Below the pieces are notes generated by a model that saw only the letters and a list, made by a program, of their open reading frames with translations, ran no database searches and was not told the origin of the DNA. DNA of 64,000 nt from Cryptomeria japonica (Eukaryota; Streptophyta; Pinopsida; Cupressales; Cupressaceae). The first letter of the stretch is position 1; each line of letters begins with the position of its first letter. This document shows, piece by piece, positions 1-12,243 of the stretch. The stretch spans positions 530,634,291 through 530,698,290 of the forward strand of contig NC_081409.1 of assembly GCF_030272615.1 (NCBI RefSeq), read 5' to 3'. Both the position numbers and the translations under genes were made by a program.

Positions 1-607
<607 letters not shown>

Positions 608-647
608 TACTTTACCATAAGTATGTGCATAGGCTCATACTCCTACT

Positions 648-662
648 AAAGGAGGGGCTAAA
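648..662 (+). other. Polypurine tract of a plus-oriented LTR element
   Basis: The run aaaggaggggctaa sits immediately before a TG that starts an LTR-like sequence (tgtagcatcataaattg). This is the expected place for the primer of plus-strand synthesis in an LTR retrotransposon. The matching 5' half of the element is not in the window. Confidence 0.6.
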
Positions 663-2890
663 TGTAGCATCATAAATTGCATCATAAATTGTAACCTTTT
701 ACAATTTACACCACTTTTTGTGCCTCAGCCCTAATGTGTCCCATTTTAGCTCTCATCCAAGCCTATTTCCAAGCTTTTACCTCATTATTGATATCATATG
801 TCTGCATAGTGACCTAGAACTTTATGTCTAGATGAGTGCATGATGGGGTTCACCTAGCTTGCTCACACTTCACCTAGTTGGTGTTGCTCAATTCCACCAA
901 CTTTCCAGGCCTAGTTGCACTCTAAGACCTCCAATTCCTTCTCAATATCTTCTATGACTTGCTTCTTATCCATTTCAAGGTGTTTTCTTCAAATGTTTTA
1001 ACTAGGAACCCTACCAATTCACAATGTTTCCCATGTGCTCATTATAGTTGTCTTGGCTTCAACTTGTCAATTTGACCTCCTACCATTGTGAGTTGATGCA
1101 AAGGTGTGGAGGTGGCTTCTAGAATGATTTGAATACCTTTTGGGTCCAATTGAGGTTTTCTTTCATTTCCTTCCTTATTGATTTCACCATTTTGCCTAGA
1201 AAAGGGCTACAAGGAATTAACCCTATTAGGCCTCCAAAATCCGATTTTCAAGAGATTGAGAGAAAATGGTCTAAAAGACCCTATAGAAAGTTTGGATTTT
1301 ATTCAAAGTTACACCTAACCTCAAGTTATTTTTGTGGTTTTGGTTCCTTATCCCACCATACAATTCCCTAACCCAAAAATGAGGGTTTTGAAGGGTTTCT
1401 AGGCCTTCTAACCGGTAGTGACTGGTCTAGTTTGTGTTTGAGCAACAAATGGTCTTGTCAAGGCTTACCCTTGCATTGGCCACTCTGTACTAACTTCATG
1501 GACCCATCCAAAAGTTTATATTGTGGTTTGGCATTCACCCTGTCTCCTCTAGCTGGTTGCTCCTAGACTCGCCTAGAACGAGGTGACAGTCATATAAAAC
1601 TCCATCTCTAGCACTTGTCCCTACATATGGACACTATACAATTAGTTTCCTTCCATCTCCCAATAGTCCATGATGGTAGCACAGAGGGAAGTCATGGGGC
1701 AACCATTTGACACCAAATTGCTATATACAAGCCAAAACTGGTTGTTTGCAAACAAAGCAATGAAAACACTAATACAACCTAACTTCAAAGCTTGAAATGA
1801 AACTATTAACTCTGAAAATACACCAAAGAAACTTAATCCATTACTGGATCAATGGATTCAATCCATTAGTATTTACAATATGAGCAAAATGAGCCAAAAT
1901 GATGACAAACAGTCCGAAAATGAGTAGTTTCAGATTGTTGATCTCGAAAACAAAACTCCAACCTTGGTAACCATACAAGAGAAGGTTTTATAGTCTTCCC
2001 CACATGTGTAGGCATTCTAGGGCATTGATAAATCCCTAACTCCATCACTAAGCAATTTAGGACAAAACTTGTCATGACAACTTTCAAAAGTTGTCATGAC
2101 AACTTTTTTGCAATTTTGCATCTTTTTCACTTTTTGCCTTCTCAACCTATGAGACCTATTATTAAGTCATTACACATGACTCTTAAAGAATTTATAAGAC
2201 TATTTTAACCCTCCCTAATGCCTATACCAATTTTTGACACTTTTGACCATCAAGAAGGTCAATTACTTACTCAAACCACTACCTAGGCATAAAATGTAAA
2301 CCTAAGAAGAACTAACTCAATCTAGGCCTACGTTTTACTCATCACACTCACTTTTGGAACCTCTTGGAGTCCTTATTCAATACCTAACTTGGATAGGGTC
2401 AATACAAGCCAAAATGAGAAAAATCTCTAAGCCTAAGTCCTAGGTGCTCTTGCACCAGTGCACCCCTTCCTTTGCTTGTTCACCTTATTTTGGGTGGCCA
2501 ATGACATTTGGGGTGCCCTTGTCCTAGAAAGGAGCACCTAGGATATCCTTGTACTAGATAAAGGCATTTGAGAAATCCTTGTCTCCCAAAATTGGGCCCA
2601 AATATAGACATGATGGTTCCCACTTCCTGCCAATCGACTTCTAATCATGATGCCTCAATTTGATCATTAGAGGTTAGCCCAATTTGTGAAATACCTTGAG
2701 AACCCTATATAAGAACATTCTTCCATTTAATTTTAATATCAAAGCATTCATAGATAATTCTATGCAAAAAAGTGTGTGTAAACTATTGAAAGATAACTAA
2801 GCAATTAATAGACCCATCTCTCAACCACACTCAAGACTAGGACGTTTTAAGAAGAAAGAAAACTTACATAAACAACCTAAAATTAAGTAA
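663..2890 (+). mobile_element. LTR (probable 3' LTR) of a Ty3/gypsy-like element, right end uncertain
   Basis: The LTR begins with TGTAGCATC directly after the polypurine tract. It has no coding capacity. A TATA-like box (ctatataag, 2704-2712) lies near its right part, as expected for the U3/R boundary of an LTR. The right end is estimated at 2.85-2.9 kb because I could not find the terminal CA or a target duplication. The other LTR lies outside the window, so the assignment rests on the tract, the TG start and the TATA position. Confidence 0.5.
2067..2107. repeat. Duplicated palindrome TTGTCATGACAA
   Basis: Two copies of the perfect 12-bp palindrome TTGTCATGACAA lie about 22 bp apart. The second is extended to aaagttgtcatgacaacttt. 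They sit in the U3-like part of the LTR and could be a dimeric protein-binding site or a hairpin. No function can be assigned. Confidence 0.7.
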
Positions 2891-3796
2891 AGAACAAACT
2901 ATTTTTCTCCTTCGATTTGATTGTCCCCTGATTTGATGTGTGCTTTCTATATGGTAGATACTTGATTATGCTCCATGATAGTGAATGCAAGATAAAAAAA
3001 CTAAGCAAGATGTCATACAAAATGCTATACTAAATGGATGTATCTATGCAAAAGAGTGAGTGAGCATTTCTGCATTATGAGGGTATGAAAATGTAAAAGT
3101 GGATAGTTTGTGAAGGAAAATGAGGGGTTTAAATAGGCTTGAATGAGAGATGGAGGGGCATGATAATGAGACATGTTTCCCTAAGAAGGGCAAGTGTCAT
3201 GGGTGAGAATGACACGTGTCACTGGAAAGAATGACATGTGTCCCTGAGGACACATGTCCATTTGGGAGTAAGACACCCAAATTAGAAGGTTCTATTCCAA
3301 AAGAGATTGCAAATCTTGATATTCCCATGTTTGAATAAATTTGGGATATTTTAGGAAATTTGAGATATTTTGAGAATGTGCACACATATGGTGAGGGCAA
3401 GGGATAAGGTTGACTAAAACCTTTGGTTAATTAGATGGGTTAGGCTAGAGGAATGGTTAGATGGGGGTTAAAGCTAGGAGACATTTGGGGGAATAAAATT
3501 AATTAAATTTAATTAATTAATTCTATGAGGGAATTTGAGAGGAAGAAGTCAACATGAATTAAATAATAAAACTACATATTTGATATATTTAATAGAAGAA
3601 AAAGGGCAAATTTAATTAATTAAATTATTTATTATTGTAAAATAATTAATTTAAGAGGGACTATAGCATAACAAACAAGGTTAATTAGCTAGAAGGAAAG
3701 ATTACCAATTAACTAAATAATGTGTAATTACTTAATTAAAGGTTGTCAGGATAACTAGATTCAATTAATTAAATTAATAAAATTTAGGTGTCCACA
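2890..3796 (-). mobile_element. LTR remnant of a minus-oriented Tat/gypsy-like element
   Basis: The right end reads ...tttaggtgtccaca followed by ttttttccctcttcac. This closely matches the LTR end and polypurine tract of the 15.5 kb gypsy element at 47.43 kb (...ttttaggtgtctaca, then ttttgcccctcttt). Both are in the same orientation, with the AT-rich ttaattaaat palindromes just inside the end. A minus-strand TATA-like sequence lies near 3127-3140. The left boundary is a guess, because the sequence runs into the preceding LTR without a visible junction. Confidence 0.5.
3211..3259. promoter_or_regulatory. Cluster of three ACGTGT/ACATGT palindromes (G-box-like)
   Basis: Three near-identical palindromes are packed into 49 bp: gacacgtgtc (3211-3220), gacatgtgtc (3233-3242) and ggacacatgtcc (3248-3259). 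The first contains the CACGTG G-box core that plant bZIP and bHLH proteins bind. They lie upstream (minus strand) of the TATA-like site of the LTR remnant, so an LTR enhancer is a reasonable inference. There is no direct proof of binding. Confidence 0.45.
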
Positions 3797-4524
3797 TTTT
3801 TTCCCTCTTCACAGTGGTGCTAAAATAGTGTCAGTACGAAGACTCAAAGACACCAACAACTCAAAGAATAGATAGTGAGAAAATGCCCCAAGTGGACGAA
3901 GGAATAGGTAATGAAACCTAAAAGAAAAAATAGATAGGAAAGAGGAGTGAATGCAAATGCAACAAATGATATACATGAAATGATCATGGAGCATGAGCAC
4001 CTATGGAAATTGGTTAGCATGCAAAAAGAAATTATTTTGATTTAGCATTGTATATGATACACAAGGCTATGAGGGACCATGAGATTTTCATAGCCAATGC
4101 ATGGACTGGCACAAAAAAAAAAAAAAAAGGTTAGTATAGAACCACACAGAGTTATAGAGAAATTTGTGGGAAACGGTGCTAGAAAAACCACAAGTAAGAA
4201 GATATGCCCCAATGTAATATGAGATAACCACTCTGAGATGTCATGATGGTACAACAAGGGGCACATCAGGAACAAACATACCAAGCAAAACAAAAACAAA
4301 CAAGATCACACCCTTGGTTTTGTTATTCCTAGCACACCATGATTTAAAGGATTGTGGTGACCAAGAGGAAACAAAACAAAGGAGCTCAAAAATATAAACA
4401 AAGATCAAAAAGAATTAAAGCCAACGTGAGTGCCTCAAATATAATTTTCCAAAAAGGATGAATGACATATGGGATTTGATATTCATCTGACTAGAGGAAG
4501 GATACATGCTGGACAAACTGATGA
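3797..4524. other. Non-coding stretch, probably internal 3' part of the minus-oriented element
   Basis: It begins with a purine tract on the minus strand, next to the LTR end at 3796. It holds a 16-18 base A run near 4111-4128. No supported reading frame or RNA gene was seen. It ends where the LINE copy on the minus strand begins. Confidence 0.35.
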
Positions 4525-4604
4525 TTGGATGAGGGATCAACAAGATTAGATGACAAAAGGGAAATTAATATGATGTTTTTTAGGGCATTGGCACAGAAAA
4601 GGAA

Positions 4605-6204
4605 CTATTTTATGTTTTTTAGGGCATTAGCCAAGTTATTGCTAATCCCATACGATTCTTTAATATTATCCCTAAGTTTAGGGATATCCTTAGAAGAAGC
4701 TACAACAACTTTCTTCAAGCTCGCCCTAGTTCTCTTTGCCACTCCACTAGGAGTTGATTCCCTGATCCCAGTCTCGATTGCATCTTCATCAATGTCAAGG
4801 TCCACCATTGATTTGGGAGAGCTAGAGCTTTCAAGGACCTTAAAGATTTCCTCTAGGTTCTTAGTGACAACAGTCAAGATATTCAAAATCATTCCCAATA
4901 GGTTTTTCATTGCCGCTTTACCTTCTTCCAGATAGTCAATTTGAGCTTCCATCTTCGTAGATTTTTCCTCCATGTCCTGCTTCCCTTGCTTCTTTTCCCT
5001 TTCATCTTCCTTCCTTTTCTCTTCCATCTACTTCCCATTTTTTTCCAAATTCTTTAAAAATTCATGTCCACTTGTCAAAACCCAATCTAGCCTCGGTAAG
5101 GTTTTTGAGATTATCTAGGAATAACCCTTCTCCAGCACCCTCCTTATCCTTACTCAGACTATCCTTAGCCATTTCCTTCTCGGGTTCCTTATTCTTCTCC
5201 TTCTCAATATCCATTTCTTTTTCCTCATTAACCTTATCATCCTTCTCCACCATAGGCTGGCTATTGACATTGCCTAAGCTAGTACTATGAGTAGGACTAT
5301 CTTGGTTGGATATGTCCTTAGCTTCACCTTCCTCTTCCCCCACGTCCTCATCTTTCCAACTTTCCTCACTTCCAGACTCATCCATTTCCATTTCACTGCC
5401 AACTTTTCCAGTATCCTCTATGTCATTCTTGTCCTCTTAGGTTTTCATCCCAGTAGCACTCTTTCTCTTTTTTCTCTAAATCGACTCTTCCTTGCTGGGT
5501 CCACCTTCCTCCAGCTTAATCTTGCCTTTCCCTGGAGAAGCAGTCAATCTCTTATTTTCCTAAATAGCAAGGATTTTGCAGTGCTCATATATGAGCAGAC
5601 TGAGGCCACAATGAAGCATCGGGTTCGAAGCATTCTTGTTGTGTCTGTTGAGAGACCTCGACAAAGACCTGAAGAGGTAGTAGGGAAGGGAAACCCTTTG
5701 CTCATGCCTGAAGTGATTTAATAGCACAAAATGATATGTGTGGGCCCTATTGAAATGACCCTCCACTGTAATGTATTCCATGATAGCATTCACCACATAG
5801 CCCCAAATTTTCTTAATGTTGGAAGCATCATAATAACCCCCCGTGGCTTTACCAATTTTAGCCCTCTCCTTCTCCTTACATAGAAAAAGCTTAACCGTGT
5901 TATTGGAAACTTTAAGATCTCTTAAAAAATTGAGACCTGAGTGGGGCATACCTGTTAGAGTCGCAATGAGGCCCTCATCCAAATTGAACCTCACACCATG
6001 GATTTTAAAAGACCCATTACTCCAATTTTCAGTAATTTTGGAGACTGCAAGATTAACCCTACCTTTATCATAATCGACCAGCTTCTCCATAAAATTTGTC
6101 AGGGACCCTTTTTCTAGCTTCATCCATACTTTTGGCATTTCCTTCCATCTAGATATGTTATCTGGTTCCTCCCTCCTTAGATCCCCTCCTATATTCAAGT
6201 TCAA
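4605..6204 (-). pseudogene. LINE-associated third ORF (accessory protein), copy 1, broken
   Basis: The ORF starts at 6204 (MNLNIGGDLRREEPD) and can be followed for about 530 codons. It is interrupted by stops near 5560, 5480 and 5435 and a frameshift near 5040. The N-terminal 200 residues form a predicted mostly helical domain with the motif TYHFVLLNHFR and ending LSLLIYEH. The middle is acidic and lysine-rich, and the C-terminal part (5027-4605) looks like a coiled coil. The protein at 15495-17221 has the same order and clear identity in the N-terminal block (YHFVLLNHFR shared exactly). I do not recognise a catalytic motif. The layout resembles helical domains annotated in plants as putative transposon proteins. 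No function is known to me. Confidence 0.6.
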
Positions 6205-6370
6205 AATATCACCTCTGTTCTTCTACAAACTCAAAGCTTCCTTCTCGTTGTCTCTCAAAATTTTGAAAATGTTAACCCACAAAGTGTGCAGAGGATTAAT
6301 ATCTTTGATTAAGATTCTGCCACTTTGCCAAGTAATCATAACCTTCCTATAAATGCATAAATTACTCATT

Positions 6371-6680
6371 TCAACTATCATAATTGTGCAGTCCTTCTTT
6401 CCTCATGAATCTATCCTTTCTTAGGAGATCTTTAATACTAAAATTAATATTATCTTCCCACTGCCAAATAGTTTGAGCTTCGGAATTAACGCCTAGGTTC
6501 ACCAGGCCATCTACAACCAAATTTTTTTCTCTAAAGGCATGTTCAATTATGATAACTTTAAAGCTAGAAATAATTTCTCTAGCTTTAAAAATTGTGTTTT
6601 CTATAGACCACGATGAAGTAGCAATGTTGGATGCCATTGGAGATTTTTTAATTTTTATGCATTGCTTCTTTTTTCTTCTG
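6371..6680 (-). pseudogene. C-terminal fragment of LINE RNase H domain, copy 1
   Basis: The readable part (6637-6371) matches the C-terminal third of the RNase H domain of the LINE at 14750-15337. Shared features are an S-W-S/T-I-x-N-x-I start, helix ...IIEHAFREKNLVVDGLVNLG against ISHIYREANGLADWAANVA, and a similar tail ending KDRF/Y. The conserved R-E-x-N-x-x-A/V-D stretch belongs to the family's last catalytic region. Everything upstream (reverse transcriptase, endonuclease) is absent, so the copy is inactive. The homologous frame can be traced back a little beyond 6637 to about 6680, where it turns lysine-rich. Confidence 0.65.
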
Positions 6681-7223
6681 GATCCACATTGTTTTTTCTT
6701 TTTCTTTGGTGGGCCTTTGTGGCATTTGGGATTTATTACATTGTTTTCTTAGATCTTGATTTTTTTGAGCATGTCTTTTTTAGTGGACATGGTCATCTTT
6801 ATTTTTTTGTGGATGTTTAGCTTTATGCATTTGTGATTTGGCATCTAAACTTTTTCCAGTAGCTTTGGAAGGAATGTGTGAAGGTGTAGGAGATGGAGGG
6901 AATATGGATGGAGTGATGGATGTTAGATGTTGGATGGAATGTGGGGATATGTGCCTTTGTTGATCCTAATTGGGAATGAAAGGAGTAGGATGTTTATGAT
7001 ATGTGACTGGGATATGGGATCTGTGTTTATGGGGGGATGAGTAGGGCAAGATGGAGGATGGGGTTTTGGAATATAAGGGCCCAAAATGAAGTTAGGATGT
7101 GGGGGATATGGGATGGTGGACTTTGGGATATAGGGACCCAAAATAGATTTAAAGGATAGAGCTGGGAAATGGATGGTTGTTTTGGCTTTATATGATGGAA
7201 GAGGGGGGAAGCAATAAATGGTT

Positions 7224-8786
7224 TTAAGGAATGATGGGAATATGGGATGGTAGGTTTGTAAACACACTTGGATTTTGTATTAGTTGTACCAACATTTTTT
7301 GATGAATTGCACTGGGATATATAACGAAGACCATGAGACCTTGGATGTGCTTTGCAAGGATGGGATCCAAAGTACCTTGCTCATGTAGGCCTAATCCTTT
7401 ACCTTTATAGTTCCTTTTTTTGATCATTTTATCTAAAATAGGATACTTGTTCTCTGGGTAACAAGATGTGAGTCCTTTATCAGATGGAGAAGGATGGGTG
7501 GTGAACATGGGGTGTTCTTCTATTGCAAGTGAACCATTTTGGATGAATGTGAGTGAACCAAGGGGATAAAATAATGGTGGTGGGATGGTTTGGATGGGAG
7601 ACAATAAGGGATCAAGAAGTAGAATATATGGGATGGGAGGATCTTGACTTGGATGAGGGGATGATAAGGGATCTTGAGATGGAGGAGGTGGAATGATAGG
7701 AGCTTGATGTGGATGAGGGGGTGATAATGGATCTTAAGATGAAGTAGATGAGATGGTAGGATCTTGATTTGGATAGATGGATATATCAACATGCTCTGTA
7801 ACAAGATCTTGGCATGATGGGATTGGCACAGATGGTGATATGGAAGATAAATGGATAAAATATTTAGATAGAATGGATAGAAGGATGGGAGGGTCTTCAA
7901 CTGGGGTAGATGGAGTGGATGGAAGGATGGGAGGTTCTTCAACTGGGATAGTGGAGTGGATGGAAGGATGGGAGGTTCTTCAACTGGGATAGATGAAATG
8001 TATGGGATGTTCTTTAACCGAGATAGATGGAGTAGATGGAAGGATAGGAGGATCTTCAACTGGGGTAGATGGAGTGATTATAAGGGTGGGAGGTTCATTG
8101 GATTGAGTTTGAATTATGGTATGAATAGGAGATGGGAATTATGGTTGTAAAATATCAATAGAGGAGAGCGTTTTGATGGTGTTAGGAGGTGGGCTAGGAA
8201 TGATAGCTGTGGGAGGTGGAAGGGAATTTGCATAAATGGAGGAGGGAATGGAGGGTGGTGGGTTGAGATAAGATGGAGTGGTTGATGGTAAATTAAGGTA
8301 GGATAGGGTAGACAAAGGTTTTTTGATGTATGATGGAGTGGAAGATGGTGGGTTGAGATAAGACAAAGGATTAATATTGGATAGAGGATTAGGATTGGAT
8401 GGTAGATTGAGGTAGGATGGTGTGTGAAGATAGGATGAAGTGGATGGTGGATGGTGGTGGATTGAGATAGGATGAAGGACTATGACTTGATAAAGAATTG
8501 AGGTAGGATAAGGGATTAGGATTAGATGGAGGATTGAGTTACGATGGAGTATTAAAATTGGATGGAGGATTGAGGTAGGATGAAGGAATAGGATTGGATG
8601 GAGGATTGAAGTAGGATGGGGGATTAGGATTAGATGGAGGATTGAAGTAGGATGGGGGATTATAATTATGGATTTTCTAATGGATTTGGTGATAATGAGA
8701 TGGTGAACTAGATTAAGGATGTAGGTGGTAATGTTGCTATGAAAAGATGGAGGTTGGGATAAGATCATGGGAGAAGATGGAGACAT
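7224..8786 (-). pseudogene. Degenerate proline-rich coding region with a G-patch-like tail
   Basis: On the minus strand, open stretches (8786-8139, 8059-7520, 7604-7224) are rich in Pro, Ser, His, Leu and Ile. They consist of short repeats such as YLNPPS, HPTSILHP and EEPPILPSTP. The last stretch is non-repetitive and contains KKRNYKGKGLGLHEQGTLDPI-like sequence, which recalls the glycine-rich G-patch between protease and RT in Tat-type gypsy elements (compare 55.7 kb here). It may therefore be the gag-to-pol joint of a decayed retroelement. An extensin-like host gene is the alternative. No RT follows. Frame changes near 8100 and 7560 make it a pseudogene if it ever was a gene. Confidence 0.35.
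7600..8680. repeat. Minisatellite-like GGATGGAGGATTGAGGTA repeats
   Basis: Purine-rich degenerate repeats run along the plus strand. One block (8250-8670) has units like ggatggaggattgagGTAGG. Another (7870-8060) has 36-50 bp units containing gatgggaggttcttcaactg. A third (7630-7790) has gatgaggggatgataaggg units. The repeats explain the proline-rich translation on the other strand. Confidence 0.75.
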
Positions 8787-9499
8787 GGGTGTTGCCTATG
8801 AGTGATAAATGGATGTGATATATGAGGGAAATGTAGGTGGAAGACATAATGGATTTCCCCTGTCAAAAGTGTGATAAGGATTATGAGTGGATGTGTCATG
8901 CCCAAACTTTTGAGCAAAAATGCAACAACATTTTTTTTTTTTAAAACAACATAAAATACTAAATATTCTTCATTAAAGCAGGGATAAATAAGTTTTGTCT
9001 TAACTAAAGGTTAACTCAGGAATTAAAAAAATGATTTCCTAAATCGAATTTGATTAACTCAACCATTCTAGCGTTAACATTTGGAGTAGATGGATTATAC
9101 CCCAAAAGGGTTGTCACAACTTAGTTTATTAATTTAATTTATTTAAATAATTTCCCGTAATTAAATTCTCTAATAATTAATCAAGAGATATTAATAATCT
9201 CAAATAGTATTTAAATAATCTAGGACTAAATAAAATCACGCTAACATATATTTTAATGAATACAGAATAATTAAATGAGCAAGTGCAAATAATGCTTTTA
9301 AATTTGACTAATAAAGTTAACCAAAACAAATATAATATTTGTCTAATAATCCATCTCACATTAAAGTTGAATTTAATGCCCCCTATAGATATTAATTATC
9401 AAATATCTAATATTCGACCAATGTTGACCTTATAGATTAAAATTAAACATTTTACTTGTATATCATCCATTATTAAAGTTTACAAAAGAAATTTAAATT

Positions 9500-9502
<3 letters not shown>

Positions 9503-9547
<45 letters not shown>

Positions 9548-9587
9548 GATCATTGGCATATAAACGTATATATATATATATATATAT
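9503..9587. repeat. (CA)n and (TA)n microsatellites
   Basis: A run of about 15 CA units is followed by a short TA tract, a 20-bp interruption and a second TA tract. Confidence 0.9.
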
Positions 9588-10029
9588 AATTACCTATAAT
9601 ATAGGTTTCATTTTAAAATATTAACCCAATAACAAATGAAGAAATTATTTTCTAACAATAGCTTAAAATAACAAATGGTGTTACCTATTTGAAACTTGAC
9701 AAGGTTTCCCCCTCTTTTTATTTATATTATTGTTATATTTTGAACCCTAACTAGGGTTGATTTATTTCTATAACTAAACTTTATTTTCATTCTTATCAAA
9801 GCTAACCCTAAGCCGAAATTGGGTTAGGGCTACTTTGTTTTAACATTTTTTTTCCTTATTTGTGTGTGTGTGCAGGTAGTGGCCATGGCGGCTGAGCATA
9901 TGAGAGAGACCAAAGTTTTGCTAACGGTTGGGGAGGTTTGCGTGTGTAGGGGGCCGAAGGCCATGACAACGCGATGGGAAAGAGGGACTGTGGGTGCTAT
10001 CCATAGGCTGACAAAGGTCGTGTCTGTGG

Positions 10030-10165
10030 CTTGCCGCCCATAGTGCGGTCGAGGCCGACCTATGGGTCGTGGCCCACAGTGGCGGTCAAAGCCACCCCCT
10101 ATGGGTCACGGCCCATAGTGAGGCCCAAGCCACACGATGGGTTTGCACCCACAGTGCCAAAGGCA
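10030..10165. repeat. GC-rich repeats of TATGGGTCGTGGCCCACAGTG type
   Basis: Four or more degenerate copies of a 30-40 bp unit share the core atgggtc(g/a)(t/c)ggccca(c/t)agtg. They stand out from an otherwise AT-rich region. Each core is partly palindromic (gggtcgtggccc), so hairpins are likely. The short ORF across them is not supported as a gene. Confidence 0.65.
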
Positions 10166-10401
10166 CCGGACCTTGCTCAGCTCTGGTTTGCATAATTTTT
10201 TTTTTTGCTCTTTTAAAAAAAAAAAAACTTGTACAAATATTAAATAATCCAGAATAAGATGTATTTCATTTTCCAGATTAGTAATATTTTAGCATGTATA
10301 TATATGTTTTCTTTTTTTTGACAGCAACATACATATTATTCATTTTTCTAAAGGAATACAACAGTTTAGATGTAAATTTAAAACTTTAGGCATAAACTTA
10401 C

Positions 10402-10679
<278 letters not shown>

Positions 10680-12243
10680 TAAATCTATATTTCCATAGCT
10701 TAGAGAAGGCTATTTTAAATAAACAAAATATATTAAATTTTGTTTTATATTATAACATTTAGTTTCCTTTTTGATATAAAATATACAATATCTAGATTTA
10801 CAAAATATTTTCTACTTCTACATGCATTTTCAGATTAGGAAAATTATAACAGTAATGAATTTATTTACAGCTGCAACTGTCTTTTTCTAATTTACTTTTT
10901 ATCAATAAGCAACAAGATGTAATGCAGATTAATATTCACTCTAAAATATCTATTTATTTGTCCTTTGTGTTTGAACTATAGACTTAAGCAAATATTTCCT
11001 TTCAATTTAAAAGTGACTACTCTACTAACATTTAACTTTTTGCATTTATTTTTCAATAGCAATAAGGACAGAATACAAATTTCATTCTTAATCTTTTTCA
11101 AGTAACTATATCAATAAATAAATAATCCAAAAATGTATTCTTCTCTTTCCAAGAATATATACTTCAAATTATAATACATCTTTATTACATGGAAAATCTA
11201 GTCAAATAGTTACATTTAATACATCATAATTTCCTTTACTAAAAGAGGAAGATAACTAAACCAAGCCTCTCATTTCTACTAAATGGGGGCTTACCAAATA
11301 TATATATATATATTTTTTGCAACTAAATACAATAAGAAATGGGATCATTCCAAAGCTTCCCTTCCAATCTTTTCCCAAGAAAACCTACAATAAAAGTTTG
11401 TAGGTTGTGACCATGGAGGCTCACCTCCCAACCTAGGCTTACAAGAAGTCACCTCCGAGCTAGGAGAACCAAGGCTAAATGGGTTACACTCAAGCATAAA
11501 CACATAAGAAAGAGGAAAACACAACACAAACACTCCCAACCCAAGGATGAACAAAGTCACTTAGTGACTATAACTTGAGGGGTGAAGGTGGACCAAATAA
11601 CTAGAGGAGAAATCTGCAAGTAAGAGAACATAATGCCATTGCAAGGATACCAAGTAGAATAACCACAAGTTCCAAACTTGTCCCAACAAATCCTTATGTC
11701 CCCGAAGGCATACAAGACAACAAACTCCCCTTATGACCCCCATTGCATAAACAAAACACTATGCAGCAAGGGTCCCATAATCCCTTGTGTATCATTGTCT
11801 TCCAAAGAGAGCCTCTACACTCTTAGGCTGTTAGCAACCCTTCACCCCAAGGCTACTCTACCCTCCCAAGGGTGAGTATGGCCTTTAAACACCCAAAACA
11901 ATAACATAAATACATCTAATAAAAATACACAAGGAAGAACTCAACATCTTCCTGAGCTTACTAACAAAACAACATACATGAGGAAGTATTCAACCAACCT
12001 TAAAACTGCAAATGGGATGAATAAAAGTTTGTAGGAGAGCTGCCCAAATCCACTCTCTTTTCCTTCATAAGACTTAGCCAAAACTTACAAATCAAAAAAC
12101 CAATTTCTCAAGAATCTATGTCTCCAAAATGGAGAGTGGCTGATCAAACTTCTCCCTCCCAAACCATTCCCTAAGAAGACACTCCTCACTCTTTCCAATC
12201 CTCTTGGGAAGGGTGAGGGATGTTCATAGGTTGGGTGAGGGAT

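Larger units (their letters stand above)
4525..6690 (-). mobile_element. 5'-truncated LINE (copy 1)
   Basis: On the minus strand this holds the last part of a LINE-type RNase H domain (about 6680-6371), a 166-bp spacer and a long accessory ORF (6204-4605). The same order and nearly the same spacing recur at 14.75-17.22 kb. Truncation from the 5' side is typical of LINE insertion by target-primed reverse transcription. No poly-A tail or target duplication could be located, so both ends are approximate. Confidence 0.6.

Noticed and set aside
4525-4935. 136-codon plus-strand ORF
   Set aside because: Shadow of the LINE accessory ORF on the minus strand.
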